NCBI GenBank assembly: GCA_013911715.1 | Contig: JACEST010000042.1 | Location: 1-14,289 of the forward strand | DNA from: Sphingopyxis sp. | GTDB lineage: Bacteria; Pseudomonadota; Alphaproteobacteria; Sphingomonadales; Sphingomonadaceae | DNA length: 14,289 bases | Reading direction: 5' to 3' | Shown here: piece by piece, positions 1 through 7,647 of the stretch | Layout: each line of letters starts with the position of its first letter | Position numbering within the stretch: the first letter of the stretch is position 1 | Notes under the pieces: model-generated | What the model saw: only the letters and a program-made list of their open reading frames with translations | What the model was told of the DNA's origin: nothing | The model's database searches: none | Program-made: the position numbers and the translations under genes

Positions 1-1
1 G

Positions 2-322
2 CCCGACGCAGTGCGTTTTGCCGCGCTGCTGGTCGAGACGATTGACGCGCCCGACCTGCCACAGCGATTGCGCATTTTTGCCGCCGAAGCGTGGCGGCGG
101 CAGCGTTTCTACCGGATGCTCGACACGATGTTGTTCCGCGCTGGGGAACCGGCGGAACGCTATCGCATCCTCCAGCGTTTCTACCGCCTGCGTCCCGCGC
201 TGATCGAGCGTTTCTATGCGGGGAAATCGACAACCGCCGACAAGCTGCGCATCTTGTCCGGCAAACCGCCGGTGCCGTTCTGGCGCGCGGTGAATTTAGT
301 CAGGGACTTGGAGTGGAAATGA
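2..322 (+). CDS. crtY: Lycopene beta-cyclase, C-terminal part (5' end outside window)
   Basis: This is the last 106 codons of a reading frame that is already open at the window edge, so the start lies upstream. The C-terminal text (residues RFYRL..LIERFYAGKSTTADKLRILSGKPPVP) is typical of bacterial lycopene beta-cyclases of the CrtY type, membrane-associated flavoproteins that cyclise the two ends of lycopene to give beta-carotene. The N-terminal dinucleotide-binding motif cannot be checked because it is missing. The stop codon overlaps the start of the phytoene desaturase gene (ATGA, 319-322), which implies one transcript and translational coupling. The identity is supported both by this C-terminal signature and by the crtI and crtB genes that follow. 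Confidence 0.9.
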   Translation, partial: PDAVRFAALLVETIDAPDLPQRLRIFAAEAWRRQRFYRMLDTMLFRAGEPAERYRILQRFYRLRPALIERFYAGKSTTADKLRILSGKPPVPFWRAVNLVRDLEWK

Positions 323-1800
323 ACCGGACCGCGATTGTGATCGGATCGGGCTTTGGCGGATTGGCACTGGCGATCCGGCTGCAATCGGCAGGCGTGGCGA
401 CGACGATTGTCGAGGCGCGCGATAAACCCGGCGGCCGCGCCTATTATTGGGACCGGCAGGGTTTTCGCTTTGACGCCGGGCCGACGGTGGTGACCGACCC
501 GCCGTGCCTGAAAGAGCTGTGGGAGCTGTCGGGCAGCGACATGGCCGCCGATGTGACGCTCGACCCGGTGATGCCCTTTTACCGGCTCAACTGGCCCGAT
601 GGGACCAATTTCGACTATTCGAACGACGCCGCGGCGCTGGACGCCGAGATTGCGAAGCTCAATCCCGATGATGTCGCGGGCTATGCGCGGTTCCTCGACT
701 ATTCGAAGGGTGTGTATGAAGAGGGCTATGTCAAGCTCGGCTCGGCGGCGTTCCTTGATTTTGCCTCGATGCTGAAGGCCGCGCCTGCGCTGATGAAATA
801 TCAGGCGTGGCGCAGCGTCTATTCGATCGTGTCCTCCTATGTGAAGGACGAAAAACTGCGGCAGGCATTGTCGTTCCACACGCTGCTGGTCGGCGGCAAT
901 CCGATGAACACCAGCGCCATTTATGCACTGATCCACACCATCGAAAAGGACGGCGGCGTGTGGTTCGCGCGCGGCGGGACCAACCGGCTGGTGGCGGGAA
1001 TGGTCGCGCTGTTCGAGCGGTTGGGCGGCACCATCCGGCTCGGCGATCCGGTGACCGAAATTACCACGACCGGTGACAAGGCGACGGGCGTCAAGACGCT
1101 GAGCGGCTGGAAAGGCACCGCCGATATGGTCGCGTCGAACGGCGACATGATGCACAATTATGCCGCGCTGCTGAAAGGCCATAAGCGCGGGGCCAAGGCC
1201 ACCAAGGGCCTGGCGCGCAAGCGCTGGTCGCCATCGCTATTCGTGCTGCATTTCGGGGTAAAGGGCGAATATCCCGATGTCGCGCACCACAGCATTTTGT
1301 TCGGGCCGCGTTACAAGGGGTTGCTCGACGACATCTATAAAAATGGCGTGGTGGCGGATGATTTCTCACTCTACCTCCACCACCCCAGCGCGACCGACAA
1401 GTCGCTGGCGCCCAAGGGCTATTCGACCTTCTATGTGCTCGCGCCTGTCGCGCATCTGGGCAAGGCCAAGGTCGATTGGGACGGACCGTTCGGCGAGTTG
1501 TTCGCCGACGCCATGATCGAAGAGCTCGAACGGCGGATGATTCCGGGGCTGCGCGCGAACCTTGCCACGCGCTTTCATTACACGCCCGCCGACTTTGGCC
1601 GCGATCTCAATGCGCACTTGGGCAGTGCCTTCAGCCTCGAGCCGGTGTTGTGGCAATCGGCCTATTTCCGCGCGCACAACCGCGATGATGTGATCGACAA
1701 TCTCTATTTCGTGGGCGCGGGCACGCATCCGGGTGCGGGCATTCCGGGGGTTGTCGGGAGTGCCAAGGCAACGGCGAAATTGATGCTGGAGGGGGTTTAG
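319..1800 (+). CDS. crtI: Phytoene desaturase (CrtI family)
   Basis: The 493-residue product has the normal length of bacterial CrtI. It opens with an FAD-binding Rossmann motif (GSGFGG, residues 9-14, with Glu32 at the end of strand two and PGGRAY following) and ends with the family's C-terminal signature FVGAGTHPGAGIPGVVGSAK, which contacts the flavin. CrtI converts phytoene to neurosporene or lycopene by successive desaturations at the membrane. I chose ATG 319 because it makes the usual short N-terminus before the Rossmann motif, has GGAG at 310-313 as ribosome-binding site, and overlaps the crtY stop by 4 nt. The frame is open further upstream (to about 91), but that part lies inside crtY in another frame. 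The number of desaturation steps cannot be told from the sequence. Confidence 0.95.
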   Translation: MNRTAIVIGSGFGGLALAIRLQSAGVATTIVEARDKPGGRAYYWDRQGFRFDAGPTVVTDPPCLKELWELSGSDMAADVTLDPVMPFYRLNWPDGTNFDYSNDAAALDAEIAKLNPDDVAGYARFLDYSKGVYEEGYVKLGSAAFLDFASMLKAAPALMKYQAWRSVYSIVSSYVKDEKLRQALSFHTLLVGGNPMNTSAIYALIHTIEKDGGVWFARGGTNRLVAGMVALFERLGGTIRLGDPVTEITTTGDKATGVKTLSGWKGTADMVASNGDMMHNYAALLKGHKRGAKATKGLARKRWSPSLFVLHFGVKGEYPDVAHHSILFGPRYKGLLDDIYKNGVVADDFSLYLHHPSATDKSLAPKGYSTFYVLAPVAHLGKAKVDWDGPFGELFADAMIEELERRMIPGLRANLATRFHYTPADFGRDLNAHLGSAFSLEPVLWQSAYFRAHNRDDVIDNLYFVGAGTHPGAGIPGVVGSAKATAKLMLEGV

Positions 1801-1808
1801 CCCTTTCT

Positions 1809-1890
1809 CCGTTCGCCTCGAGCGAAGTCGAGAGGCCCTTCGGCATTGCGCAATGACGATTGGTGTCTCGACTTCGCTCGACACGAACGG
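1809..1890. repeat. Fold-back intergenic repeat between crtI and the LOG gene
   Basis: Two 25-nt arms (1809-1833 and 1866-1890) are reverse complements at 23 of 25 positions. Their core reads TCGAGCGAAGTCGAGA on the left and TCTCGACTTCGCTCGA on the right. Outside the arms, CCCTTT (1801-1806) and AAAGGG extend the pairing with a one-base offset. The loop contains a perfect 12-nt palindrome, CATTGCGCAATG, at 1844-1855. No T-run follows, so it does not look like a standard terminator. It fills almost the whole gap and ends 12 nt before the next start codon. I recall similar short fold-backs as common intergenic repeats in sphingomonads; that part is memory, not seen here. Confidence 0.85.
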
Positions 1891-1902
1891 CAAAGGGGCG
1901 GG

Positions 1903-2484
1903 ATGAAACGTCTCGCTGTCTATTGTGGCTCGGCCACGCCCGCTGATCCTGTTTATATCGAAACTGCGCGCGCTGTGGGGCGCGGGCTGGCGGAGCGCGG
2001 GATTGGTGTCGTCTATGGCGGCGGCCGCCTCGGCCTGATGGGCGCGGTGGCGGATAGCGCGCTGGCTGCGGGCGGCGAGGTGATCGGGGTGATCCCCGAA
2101 GCGCTGGTCGGCAGCGAAGTTGCGCACCGCGGGCTTTCCGAACTGCACGTCGTCGCCGGGATGCACGAGCGCAAGCGGTTGTTCACTGACTTGTCCGATG
2201 GCTTTGTCACCATCCCCGGCGGCGTCGGCACGATGGACGAGCTGTGGGAGGCGATCAGCTGGGCGCAGCTCGGCTATCATGCCAAGCCGGTCGGCGTGCT
2301 GAACACGGCGGGATTTTACGACCAGCTGATCGCGTTCAACCGGCACATGATCGACGTCGGCTTCATTCGCCCGGCGCATGCAGGGATCATGATTGTTGAT
2401 GAGGCGCTCGATGGGTTGCTCGCCAAGATGGCGACGTATCAGCCGCACGCGCCGATCTTTGCGATGAAGGCGGATGATTTGTGA
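1903..2484 (+). CDS. LOG-family (Lonely Guy-like) nucleoside 5'-monophosphate phosphoribohydrolase
   Basis: The 193-residue protein is a full-length member of the LOG/TIGR00730 Rossmann-fold family. It shows the nucleotide-binding segment YGGGRLGLMGAVAD (residues 38-51) and the family signature PGGVGTMDE (105-113), whose glutamate (Glu113) is catalytic in LOG enzymes. Such proteins cleave the N-glycosidic bond of AMP-type nucleotides; plant homologues release active cytokinins, and many bacterial ones hydrolyse AMP. The start ATG 1903 follows a G-rich AAAGGGG stretch (1892-1898) and gives the standard N-terminus MKRLAVYCGS. An upstream in-frame ATG at 1846 would translate through the inverted repeat and is unlikely. 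The gene sits between crtI and crtB and overlaps the crtB start by 4 nt (GTGA). What it does in a carotenoid operon is unknown to me. Confidence 0.9.
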   Translation: MKRLAVYCGSATPADPVYIETARAVGRGLAERGIGVVYGGGRLGLMGAVADSALAAGGEVIGVIPEALVGSEVAHRGLSELHVVAGMHERKRLFTDLSDGFVTIPGGVGTMDELWEAISWAQLGYHAKPVGVLNTAGFYDQLIAFNRHMIDVGFIRPAHAGIMIVDEALDGLLAKMATYQPHAPIFAMKADDL

Positions 2485-3440
2485 GTTTTGAGCGGGCCGC
2501 GCTGGTGGCCCAGGCCCGCGCCAGCATCGCGCGCGGGTCACAGAGTTTTGCGCTGGCGTCGCAGCTGTTCGACCGCACCACGCGCGAGCGGGTGTGGTTG
2601 CTTTATGCGTGGTGCCGTACGTGTGACGATCTGGCCGATGGACAGGACCATGGCGGGGCGATGGCTTTGGTCACCGACCCGGCAGCACGATTGGCCGAAA
2701 TCAGGGATAAGACGGCGGCAGCCTATGCGGGCCAGGTGACGGGCGATGCCGCGTTCGACGGGCTGGCGCAGCTACTGATCGAGGTGCCGATCCCGCGCCG
2801 TTTTGCCGATGATGTGATCGCGGGCTTCGCGCTCGACGCCGCCGACTGGCATCCGCGCAGCCAAAACGACCTCCTCCAATATTGCTATCATGTCGCGGGC
2901 GCTGTGGGGTGCATGATGGCGGCGGTGATGGGCGTCGCGCCCGATGACGAGGATGTGCTCGACCGCGCGTGCGACCTCGGCCTGGCCTTCCAGCTGGCGA
3001 ATATCGCGCGCGACATCGGCGAGGATGCAGCGGCGGGGCGCTGTTATATTCCCGACGACTGGCTGACCGAGCTCGACATTCCGCCGGGCCAGATCATGCA
3101 CCCTGCCTTCCGTCCAAGATTGGCGCAGGCGGGCAAATGGCTCGCCGAAATGGCCGAGGCCTATGAGGCGAGCGCGCGCGTCGGCGCGGCGGCGCTGCCG
3201 TTTCGTTCGGCCTGGGCGGTGCAGGCAGCGGCAGGCATTTACGGCGATATTGCGCGCGAAGTGCGCGCGCGCGGCAGCCATGCCTGGGATAAGCGCGTGG
3301 TGACAACGCGCGCGCAGAAAGTGGTACATGTCTGGGCAGGCCTTCGCAGCGCGATGCGGCGGGCGGGTGCATTGCAAACAGCGCGCGATGCGGAGCTGTG
3401 GACGCGGCCGCGTTGCGGCACGGGTCAGCTCACTTCATAA
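2481..3440 (+). CDS. crtB: Phytoene synthase
   Basis: The 319-residue protein has both aspartate-rich motifs of squalene/phytoene synthases: DDLAD at residues 49-53 and DIGED at 178-182, followed by RCYIPDDWL (187-195). These bind the Mg2+-diphosphate of the two geranylgeranyl diphosphate substrates, which are condensed head to head into phytoene, the first committed step of carotenoid synthesis. The start is a GTG at 2481 whose last bases form the TGA stop of the LOG gene (GTGA), so translation is probably coupled. The motif spacing and total length are normal. The stop (TAA 3438-3440) overlaps by 6 nt the end of an opposing ligase remnant. Confidence 0.95.
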   Translation: MSFERAALVAQARASIARGSQSFALASQLFDRTTRERVWLLYAWCRTCDDLADGQDHGGAMALVTDPAARLAEIRDKTAAAYAGQVTGDAAFDGLAQLLIEVPIPRRFADDVIAGFALDAADWHPRSQNDLLQYCYHVAGAVGCMMAAVMGVAPDDEDVLDRACDLGLAFQLANIARDIGEDAAAGRCYIPDDWLTELDIPPGQIMHPAFRPRLAQAGKWLAEMAEAYEASARVGAAALPFRSAWAVQAAAGIYGDIAREVRARGSHAWDKRVVTTRAQKVVHVWAGLRSAMRRAGALQTARDAELWTRPRCGTGQLTS

Positions 3441-3812
3441 TTGCCAGCGCATGCCGCGGCTGTGGATGATGCCTTTGGGTGCGCCGGTGTCGCGCACCAT
3501 CGCTGCCATTTGTTCGCCGGTTGTGCTGGTCGTCACCAGCCCCGCGCACGCCCCGGCACGCACGGCTCCGAGCAGCACCGCCACCTGCTGCGCGCTGTTT
3601 TGGTCGGCAATGGCAATGCCCGCGCCGACGGTCAGGCCATCGGCTTGCAACCGCGCGGCGATACGATCAGCCATCTTGTCGAGTTCAGCCCAGTCCAGCC
3701 GCTGCGCGGCATCGGCAACGGCGATGGCGTCGGGACGGGCGGCGGCATGGGCGCGCACCAGATCGGGCAAGGTCGCAAATTCGGTGCTGAGCAGGCTCTG
3801 GCTATCAGTCAT
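3435..3812 (-). pseudogene. Decayed AMP-forming CoA ligase/synthetase (internal deletion plus 3' truncation)
   Basis: The 125-codon frame starts like the N-terminal subdomain of class I adenylate-forming enzymes: LPDLVRAHAAARPDAIAV, then the strand-helix region up to about residue 110 (VRDTGAPK). Intact relatives have about 500 residues. The last residues, PKGIIHSRGMRWQ, look like the second half of the A3 P-loop motif (usually SGTTGxPKGxxHS), which should lie about 50 residues further on. I infer an in-frame deletion joining two GxPK-coding sites, followed by loss of everything after the P-loop. Lost parts include the A5 motif, the hinge and the catalytic lysine, so ligase activity is very unlikely. 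Start choice is uncertain: ATG 3812 gives MTDSQSLLS; ATGs at 3833 and 3851 are alternatives. It ends tail to tail with crtB, sharing 6 nt. A short functional adenylation-like protein cannot be excluded. Confidence 0.75.
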
Positions 3813-3938
3813 GGCAGTGGCATAATCAGCCATGCCCGCAGTGGCAAACATGGCGCTGTATCCAAAATGGCAGGAGTCGGCATGGCGGCGGCGCAAGGGC
3901 GGCGATAGTCTGGTCCTTTGCCATCGCTCTTGCCGCAC

Positions 3939-3944
3939 AGGGGG
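3939..3944 (+). promoter_or_regulatory. Ribosome-binding site of the atypical regulator
   Basis: AGGGGG lies 5 nt before ATG 3950 and supports that start. Confidence 0.55.
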
Positions 3945-3949
3945 AACTC

Positions 3950-4696
3950 ATGCCCGATCCATATGAAAAACATGTGTCCGTCGCCCCAACTCCCGCGCCG
4001 GTCGTGGCGGTCTATGCGCCGCTGAGCGGTGCTGTCGATGGTTTGACGGCCGCGCTGCTTCGGCATGGCTGGGATGTTTTTTCCTTCCCCGCCCCCGTCA
4101 CGGGCATGCGCGCCTGGCTTGACCGGCCCTTTGATGCGCTGGTGGTGGCACCATTCGACGGGTGGGAAGAACCGGCCAATCTGATCGGCCTTGCCCGCGC
4201 GATTGCCGCGGGACGGCCGCTGGTGGTGTTGACGGGCAGCGGGTCGGTCGAACAGCGGCTGGGGGCGTTGCACGCGGGTGCCGACGATGCGCTGTCCGCC
4301 GATGTCGATCCGCGCGAATTGCTGGCGCGGCTGGGCGGGCTGCTGCGCCGGCAGCGGCTGGCATCGGGCTGGCTTGAATGCGCCGAATTGCGCATCGACT
4401 TGATCGACCGGCGGGTGACCCGCAAGGACCGGCCCATCGCGCTGCCGCTGCGCGAGTTTGACCTGCTCACCCGGCTGGCGCGCGTCCCCGACCGGATTGT
4501 GGCGCGTGAGGCCTTGTGGCGGGCGGTATGGAAGATCGATTTTGATCCCGGCACCAACCGGATCGAGGTGCATATGTCGCGGCTGCGGGCCAAGGTCGAT
4601 CGCGGTTTCGGCTGGCCGATGCTGATCACCGCACGCGGCCACGGCTATGGCCTGCGGTCGAGCATGCCCGCGCCAGGTGCGGCGTGCCGCGCTTGA
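3950..4696 (+). CDS. Atypical OmpR/PhoB-type response regulator with a degenerate receiver domain
   Basis: Residues 141-237 form an OmpR/PhoB winged-helix output domain: LPLREFDLLTRLA, a recognition helix NRIEVHMSRLRAKVD (203-217) and the wing RGHGYGL (229-235). Residues 18-135 keep the shape of a receiver domain but not its chemistry. The acidic pair after strand one is absent (VVAVYAPL), the phospho-acceptor position in strand three is Ala67 (FDALVVAPFDG), and the strand-five lysine is Ala117 (DDALSADVDPREL). Only the strand-four Thr95 remains. Phosphorylation by a histidine kinase is therefore unlikely, and no kinase gene is near. It presumably binds DNA in response to another signal or constitutively. 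It lies 63 nt upstream of the acyl-CoA synthetase on the same strand, so it may control the catabolic cluster; that is inference. Confidence 0.85.
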   Translation: MPDPYEKHVSVAPTPAPVVAVYAPLSGAVDGLTAALLRHGWDVFSFPAPVTGMRAWLDRPFDALVVAPFDGWEEPANLIGLARAIAAGRPLVVLTGSGSVEQRLGALHAGADDALSADVDPRELLARLGGLLRRQRLASGWLECAELRIDLIDRRVTRKDRPIALPLREFDLLTRLARVPDRIVAREALWRAVWKIDFDPGTNRIEVHMSRLRAKVDRGFGWPMLITARGHGYGLRSSMPAPGAACRA

Positions 4697-4759
4697 CGAT
4701 GGGTTTCTGTCCGCTACTCATTTGCCCAACAGCATAATAGTGGCGGAGAGACCCGAATC

Positions 4760-6301
4760 ATGCACCCGAGCGTCCATGCGCGCGCGCATCCCGACAAGGC
4801 CGCAGTCATCGTCGCGGAAACCGGTGAGACGATCAGCTATGCCGAAATGGACGCCGCGTCGAACCGCGCGGCGCAATTGCTTCGCGCGCATGGGCTGAAG
4901 CATGACGATGTCGTTGCTTTCATGCTCGACAATACCCCGCATTATTATGGACTGGTGTGGGGCGCACAGCGCGCGGGGCTGCGTTATGTGTGCATTTCGT
5001 CGCGGCTGACGCAGGATGAGACTGACTATATTCTCGAAAATTCGGGAGCGCGGATGCTGGTGGTGTCGGCTAGTCTGGCTGAAGCCGCGCTGGCGCTGAC
5101 AGCCCAGGTCGAGCGCTTTGCTCTGGGCGGCGAAATTGCGGGCTTCGCCAGCTGGGACGATGCCGTCGCGGCGATGCCTGCCACGCGCGTGGTCGATGAG
5201 CGCGCCGGCACCGACATGCTCTATTCGTCCGGGACCACGGGGAGACCCAAAGGGGTGCGCGTGCCGCTGCCTGCTGAGCCCGCCATTGATGCACCCATTG
5301 CGCTGGTGGGGCTGGCAGCGATGGTGTTCGGTATCGGCAGCGACAGCATCTATCTCTCGCCCGCGCCGCTCTATCACGCCGCGCCGCTGCGCTGGTCGAT
5401 GACGATCCACCGGCTGGGCGGCACCGTCGTGTTGATGAAGAAATTCGACCCCGAAGGCGCGCTCGCCGCCATCGAGCGTTACCAGTGCAACAGCACGCAA
5501 TTTGTGCCAACGCATTTTGTGCGGATGCTGAAATTGCCAGAAGCAGTGCGAGCAAAATACGACGTTTCATCGATGAAATCGGCGATCCACGCCGCCGCGC
5601 CCTGCCCGATCCCCGTCAAGGCAGCGATGATCGAATGGTGGGGCCCGGTGCTGCTGGAATATTATGCCGGGTCCGAGGGCAATGGTATGACCTATGCGAA
5701 CAGCCACGATTGGCTGACGCATCAGGGGACGGTGGGGCGCCCCATTTTGGGCATTATTCACATCATGGACGAGGATGGCGAAACCGAGATGCCGGTGCGG
5801 TCAGCAGGCACGGTGTACTTCGAAAGCGAGCACCAGTTCGAATATCATGGCGACCCCGAAAAAACGAAGTTGAGCCGGAACAGCAAGGGCTGGTCGACGC
5901 TGGGTGATGTTGGCTGGATCGACGAGGAAGGCTTCCTCTATCTGACCGACCGCAAGAGTTTCATGATCATTTCGGGTGGGGTGAATATCTATCCGCAGGA
6001 GATTGAGAACCATCTCGTCACCCACCCGCGCGTCGCCGATGTCGCGGTCGTCGGCGGGCCGCACGACGAGATGGGCGAAGAAGTCATCGCGGTGATCCAG
6101 CCCGCCGACATGGCCGATGCGACCGACAATTTCCGCGCCGAGCTGATCGCCTATGCGCGAGAAAAGCTGTCGGGCGTGAAAATCCCGCGCCGGATTGATT
6201 TTCTGGAGGCGTTGCCACGCCACGACACGGGCAAATTATACAAGCGCCTGCTGCGCGACCAATATTGGGCGAAGGATGGGGCTATCACTTCGTCATCCTG
6301 A
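4760..6301 (+). CDS. Acyl-CoA synthetase / AMP-dependent CoA ligase
   Basis: The 513-residue protein is a complete class I adenylate-forming enzyme. It has the P-loop YSSGTTGRPKG (155-165), the A5-like YYAGSEGNG (301-309), the hinge region GDVGWIDEEGFLYLTDRKSFMIISGGVNIYPQEIE (from 382) and the C-terminal catalytic lysine Lys492 in TGKLYKRLLRD. It would activate a carboxylic acid through an acyl-AMP to the CoA thioester in the cytosol. The family is broad (fatty acids, aromatic acids, bile-acid-like side chains), so the substrate is open. ATG 4760 has GGAGAG upstream and gives the usual N-terminus. The family normally ends soon after RLLRDxYW; the last residues here (GAITSSS and the stop) overlap the start of an inverted repeat, which seems to have replaced the original end. 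It leads the P450-GST-isomerase-crotonase series. Confidence 0.9.
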   Translation: MHPSVHARAHPDKAAVIVAETGETISYAEMDAASNRAAQLLRAHGLKHDDVVAFMLDNTPHYYGLVWGAQRAGLRYVCISSRLTQDETDYILENSGARMLVVSASLAEAALALTAQVERFALGGEIAGFASWDDAVAAMPATRVVDERAGTDMLYSSGTTGRPKGVRVPLPAEPAIDAPIALVGLAAMVFGIGSDSIYLSPAPLYHAAPLRWSMTIHRLGGTVVLMKKFDPEGALAAIERYQCNSTQFVPTHFVRMLKLPEAVRAKYDVSSMKSAIHAAAPCPIPVKAAMIEWWGPVLLEYYAGSEGNGMTYANSHDWLTHQGTVGRPILGIIHIMDEDGETEMPVRSAGTVYFESEHQFEYHGDPEKTKLSRNSKGWSTLGDVGWIDEEGFLYLTDRKSFMIISGGVNIYPQEIENHLVTHPRVADVAVVGGPHDEMGEEVIAVIQPADMADATDNFRAELIAYAREKLSGVKIPRRIDFLEALPRHDTGKLYKRLLRDQYWAKDGAITSSS

Positions 6302-6360
6302 ACTTGTTTCAGGATAACGAGCTCCGCTGGCCCGTTGTCCTGAAACAAGTTCAGGGCGAC
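6292..6360. repeat. Fold-back intergenic repeat at the ligase/P450 boundary
   Basis: Arms of 27 nt (6292-6318 and 6334-6360) match as inverted repeats at 24 of 27 positions, around a 15-nt loop. The core is CTGAACTTGTTTCAGGA on the left and TCCTGAAACAAGTTCAG on the right. As + strand RNA, two of the three differences become G-U pairs, so the hairpin would be very stable. No T-run follows, so classic termination is doubtful. The left arm overlaps the ligase reading frame and supplies its stop codon (TGA 6299-6301). I recall this type of sequence as a frequent intergenic repeat in sphingomonads. Confidence 0.88.
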
Positions 6361-6390
6361 GGTGGGTTGGATTGTGGCAAGCTGCACCAA

Positions 6391-6395
6391 GGGAG
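6391..6395 (+). promoter_or_regulatory. Ribosome-binding site of the P450 gene
   Basis: GGGAG lies 7 nt before ATG 6403. It decides the start: the frame is open from 6265, but that extension is encoded by the ligase end and the inverted repeat. Confidence 0.65.
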
Positions 6396-6402
6396 TAGCA
6401 CA

Positions 6403-7647
6403 ATGACCGAGTCACTATTGGCAGAACGGATCGTTTCCGACCCCTTCGACATGACCGATCCGGCGCTGTACGCCGAGGATCGCTGGCAGGACCCGTTCCG
6501 CCGCCACCGCGCCGAAGCGCCGATCCATTATGTTGCCGACAGCTATTTCGGGCCGCACTGGTCGGTCGCGACGTACAAGCCGATTGTCCAGATCGAGGCG
6601 CTGCCCAAGATTTTCTCGTCGAGCTGGGAATATGGCGGGATTACCGTGGCGTTCGACACCGAGCGGTCGACCGATGCCGATCTGCGCATGCCCAATTTCA
6701 TCGCGCAGGACCCGCCGGTCCACACCGCACAGCGGCGCACGGTCGCGCCTGCTTTTGGCCCCGGCGAGGTCGCGGCGATGAAGGCCGAGGTGCAGACGCG
6801 CACGGCGGCGCTGCTCGACAGCCTGCCGGTAGGCGAGACCTTTGACTGGGTGGACAATGTCTCGGTTGAACTGACCACCGGGATGCTCGCCAAATTGTTT
6901 GATTATCCGTGGGCGCAGCGCCACGACTTGACCCGCTGGTCCGACATGGGCGGCGACATCGAACTGATCCGTGACCCGGCAGGGCGGCAGATTCGCGCTA
7001 CTGCGATGCAGGAAATGGGCACAGCCTTTGCGCAGCTTTGGCAGGAAAAAGCCCAGGCACCGGGCAAGGATCTGATCTCGATCATGCTCCAGTCCGACGC
7101 GATGAGCCATATGGACCGCCAAGAGTTTATGGGCAATCTGATCCTGCTGATCGTCGGCGGGAACGATACCACGCGCAACACCATGTCGGCCTATGCCTAC
7201 GGCCTGTCGCAATTTCCCGATGAGCGAGCAAAGCTGGAGGGTGATCCGGCGTTGATCCCGAATGCAGTAGCTGAGATTATCCGCTGGCAAACCCCGCTCG
7301 CGCATATGCGCCGCACTGTGACCGAGGATACCGAGGTCGAAGGCGTCGCGATGAAGCAGGGCGACAAGGTCGCGCTATGGTATATCTCGGCCAACCGCGA
7401 CGAGAGCGTTTTTGCCGATGCCGACAAGATTGTCGTCGACCGCGACAATGCGCGGCGGCACCTGGCGTTCGGCTATGGCATCCACCGCTGTGTCGGCGCG
7501 CGCGTGGCCGAGGTGCAACTGTTGGTTCTGCTTGAAGAGCTGGCGAAACGGCGGCTGCGGGTCCAGGCGGTCGCGGAACCCGAACGCGTGCCTGCCTGCT
7601 TCGTCCATGGTTACAAGCATTTGCCGGTGCAACTGGAGCGCTATTGA
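6403..7647 (+). CDS. Cytochrome P450, CYP153-like
   Basis: The 414-residue protein has all P450 hallmarks: I-helix GGNDTT (252-257), ExxR (EIIR, 291-294), PLAHMRRT (298-305) and the haem loop FGYGIHRCVG (356-365) with Cys363 as iron ligand. The text around these motifs (FGPHWSVATYKPI, DPPVHTAQRRTVAP, GETFDWVDNVSVELTTGMLAKLFDYPW, GGNDTTRNTM) resembles the CYP153 family as I remember it. CYP153 enzymes are soluble and hydroxylate the terminal carbon of alkanes and related hydrophobic compounds. They need a ferredoxin and a ferredoxin reductase, and neither gene is present in this window, so electrons must come from elsewhere. The stop overlaps the next start by 1 nt (TGATG). Family assignment is by eye; membership in a neighbouring CYP family is possible. 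Confidence 0.92.
   Translation: MTESLLAERIVSDPFDMTDPALYAEDRWQDPFRRHRAEAPIHYVADSYFGPHWSVATYKPIVQIEALPKIFSSSWEYGGITVAFDTERSTDADLRMPNFIAQDPPVHTAQRRTVAPAFGPGEVAAMKAEVQTRTAALLDSLPVGETFDWVDNVSVELTTGMLAKLFDYPWAQRHDLTRWSDMGGDIELIRDPAGRQIRATAMQEMGTAFAQLWQEKAQAPGKDLISIMLQSDAMSHMDRQEFMGNLILLIVGGNDTTRNTMSAYAYGLSQFPDERAKLEGDPALIPNAVAEIIRWQTPLAHMRRTVTEDTEVEGVAMKQGDKVALWYISANRDESVFADADKIVVDRDNARRHLAFGYGIHRCVGARVAEVQLLVLLEELAKRRLRVQAVAEPERVPACFVHGYKHLPVQLERY

Noticed and set aside
214..1182. Long - strand frame opposite crtI
   Set aside because: Antisense shadow of a clear CrtI gene, with histidine- and arginine-rich text and no recognisable family.
4693..4721. TTGACG followed after 17 nt by ACTCAT, as promoter of the CoA ligase
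   Set aside because: The -10 match is poor, and the TTGACG overlaps the stop codon of the regulator gene; not enough for a call.
6292..6360. Rho-independent terminator for the CoA ligase
   Set aside because: The stem is strong but no T-run follows on the + strand, and the same style of hairpin recurs at other same-strand gaps, so a repeat is the better reading.
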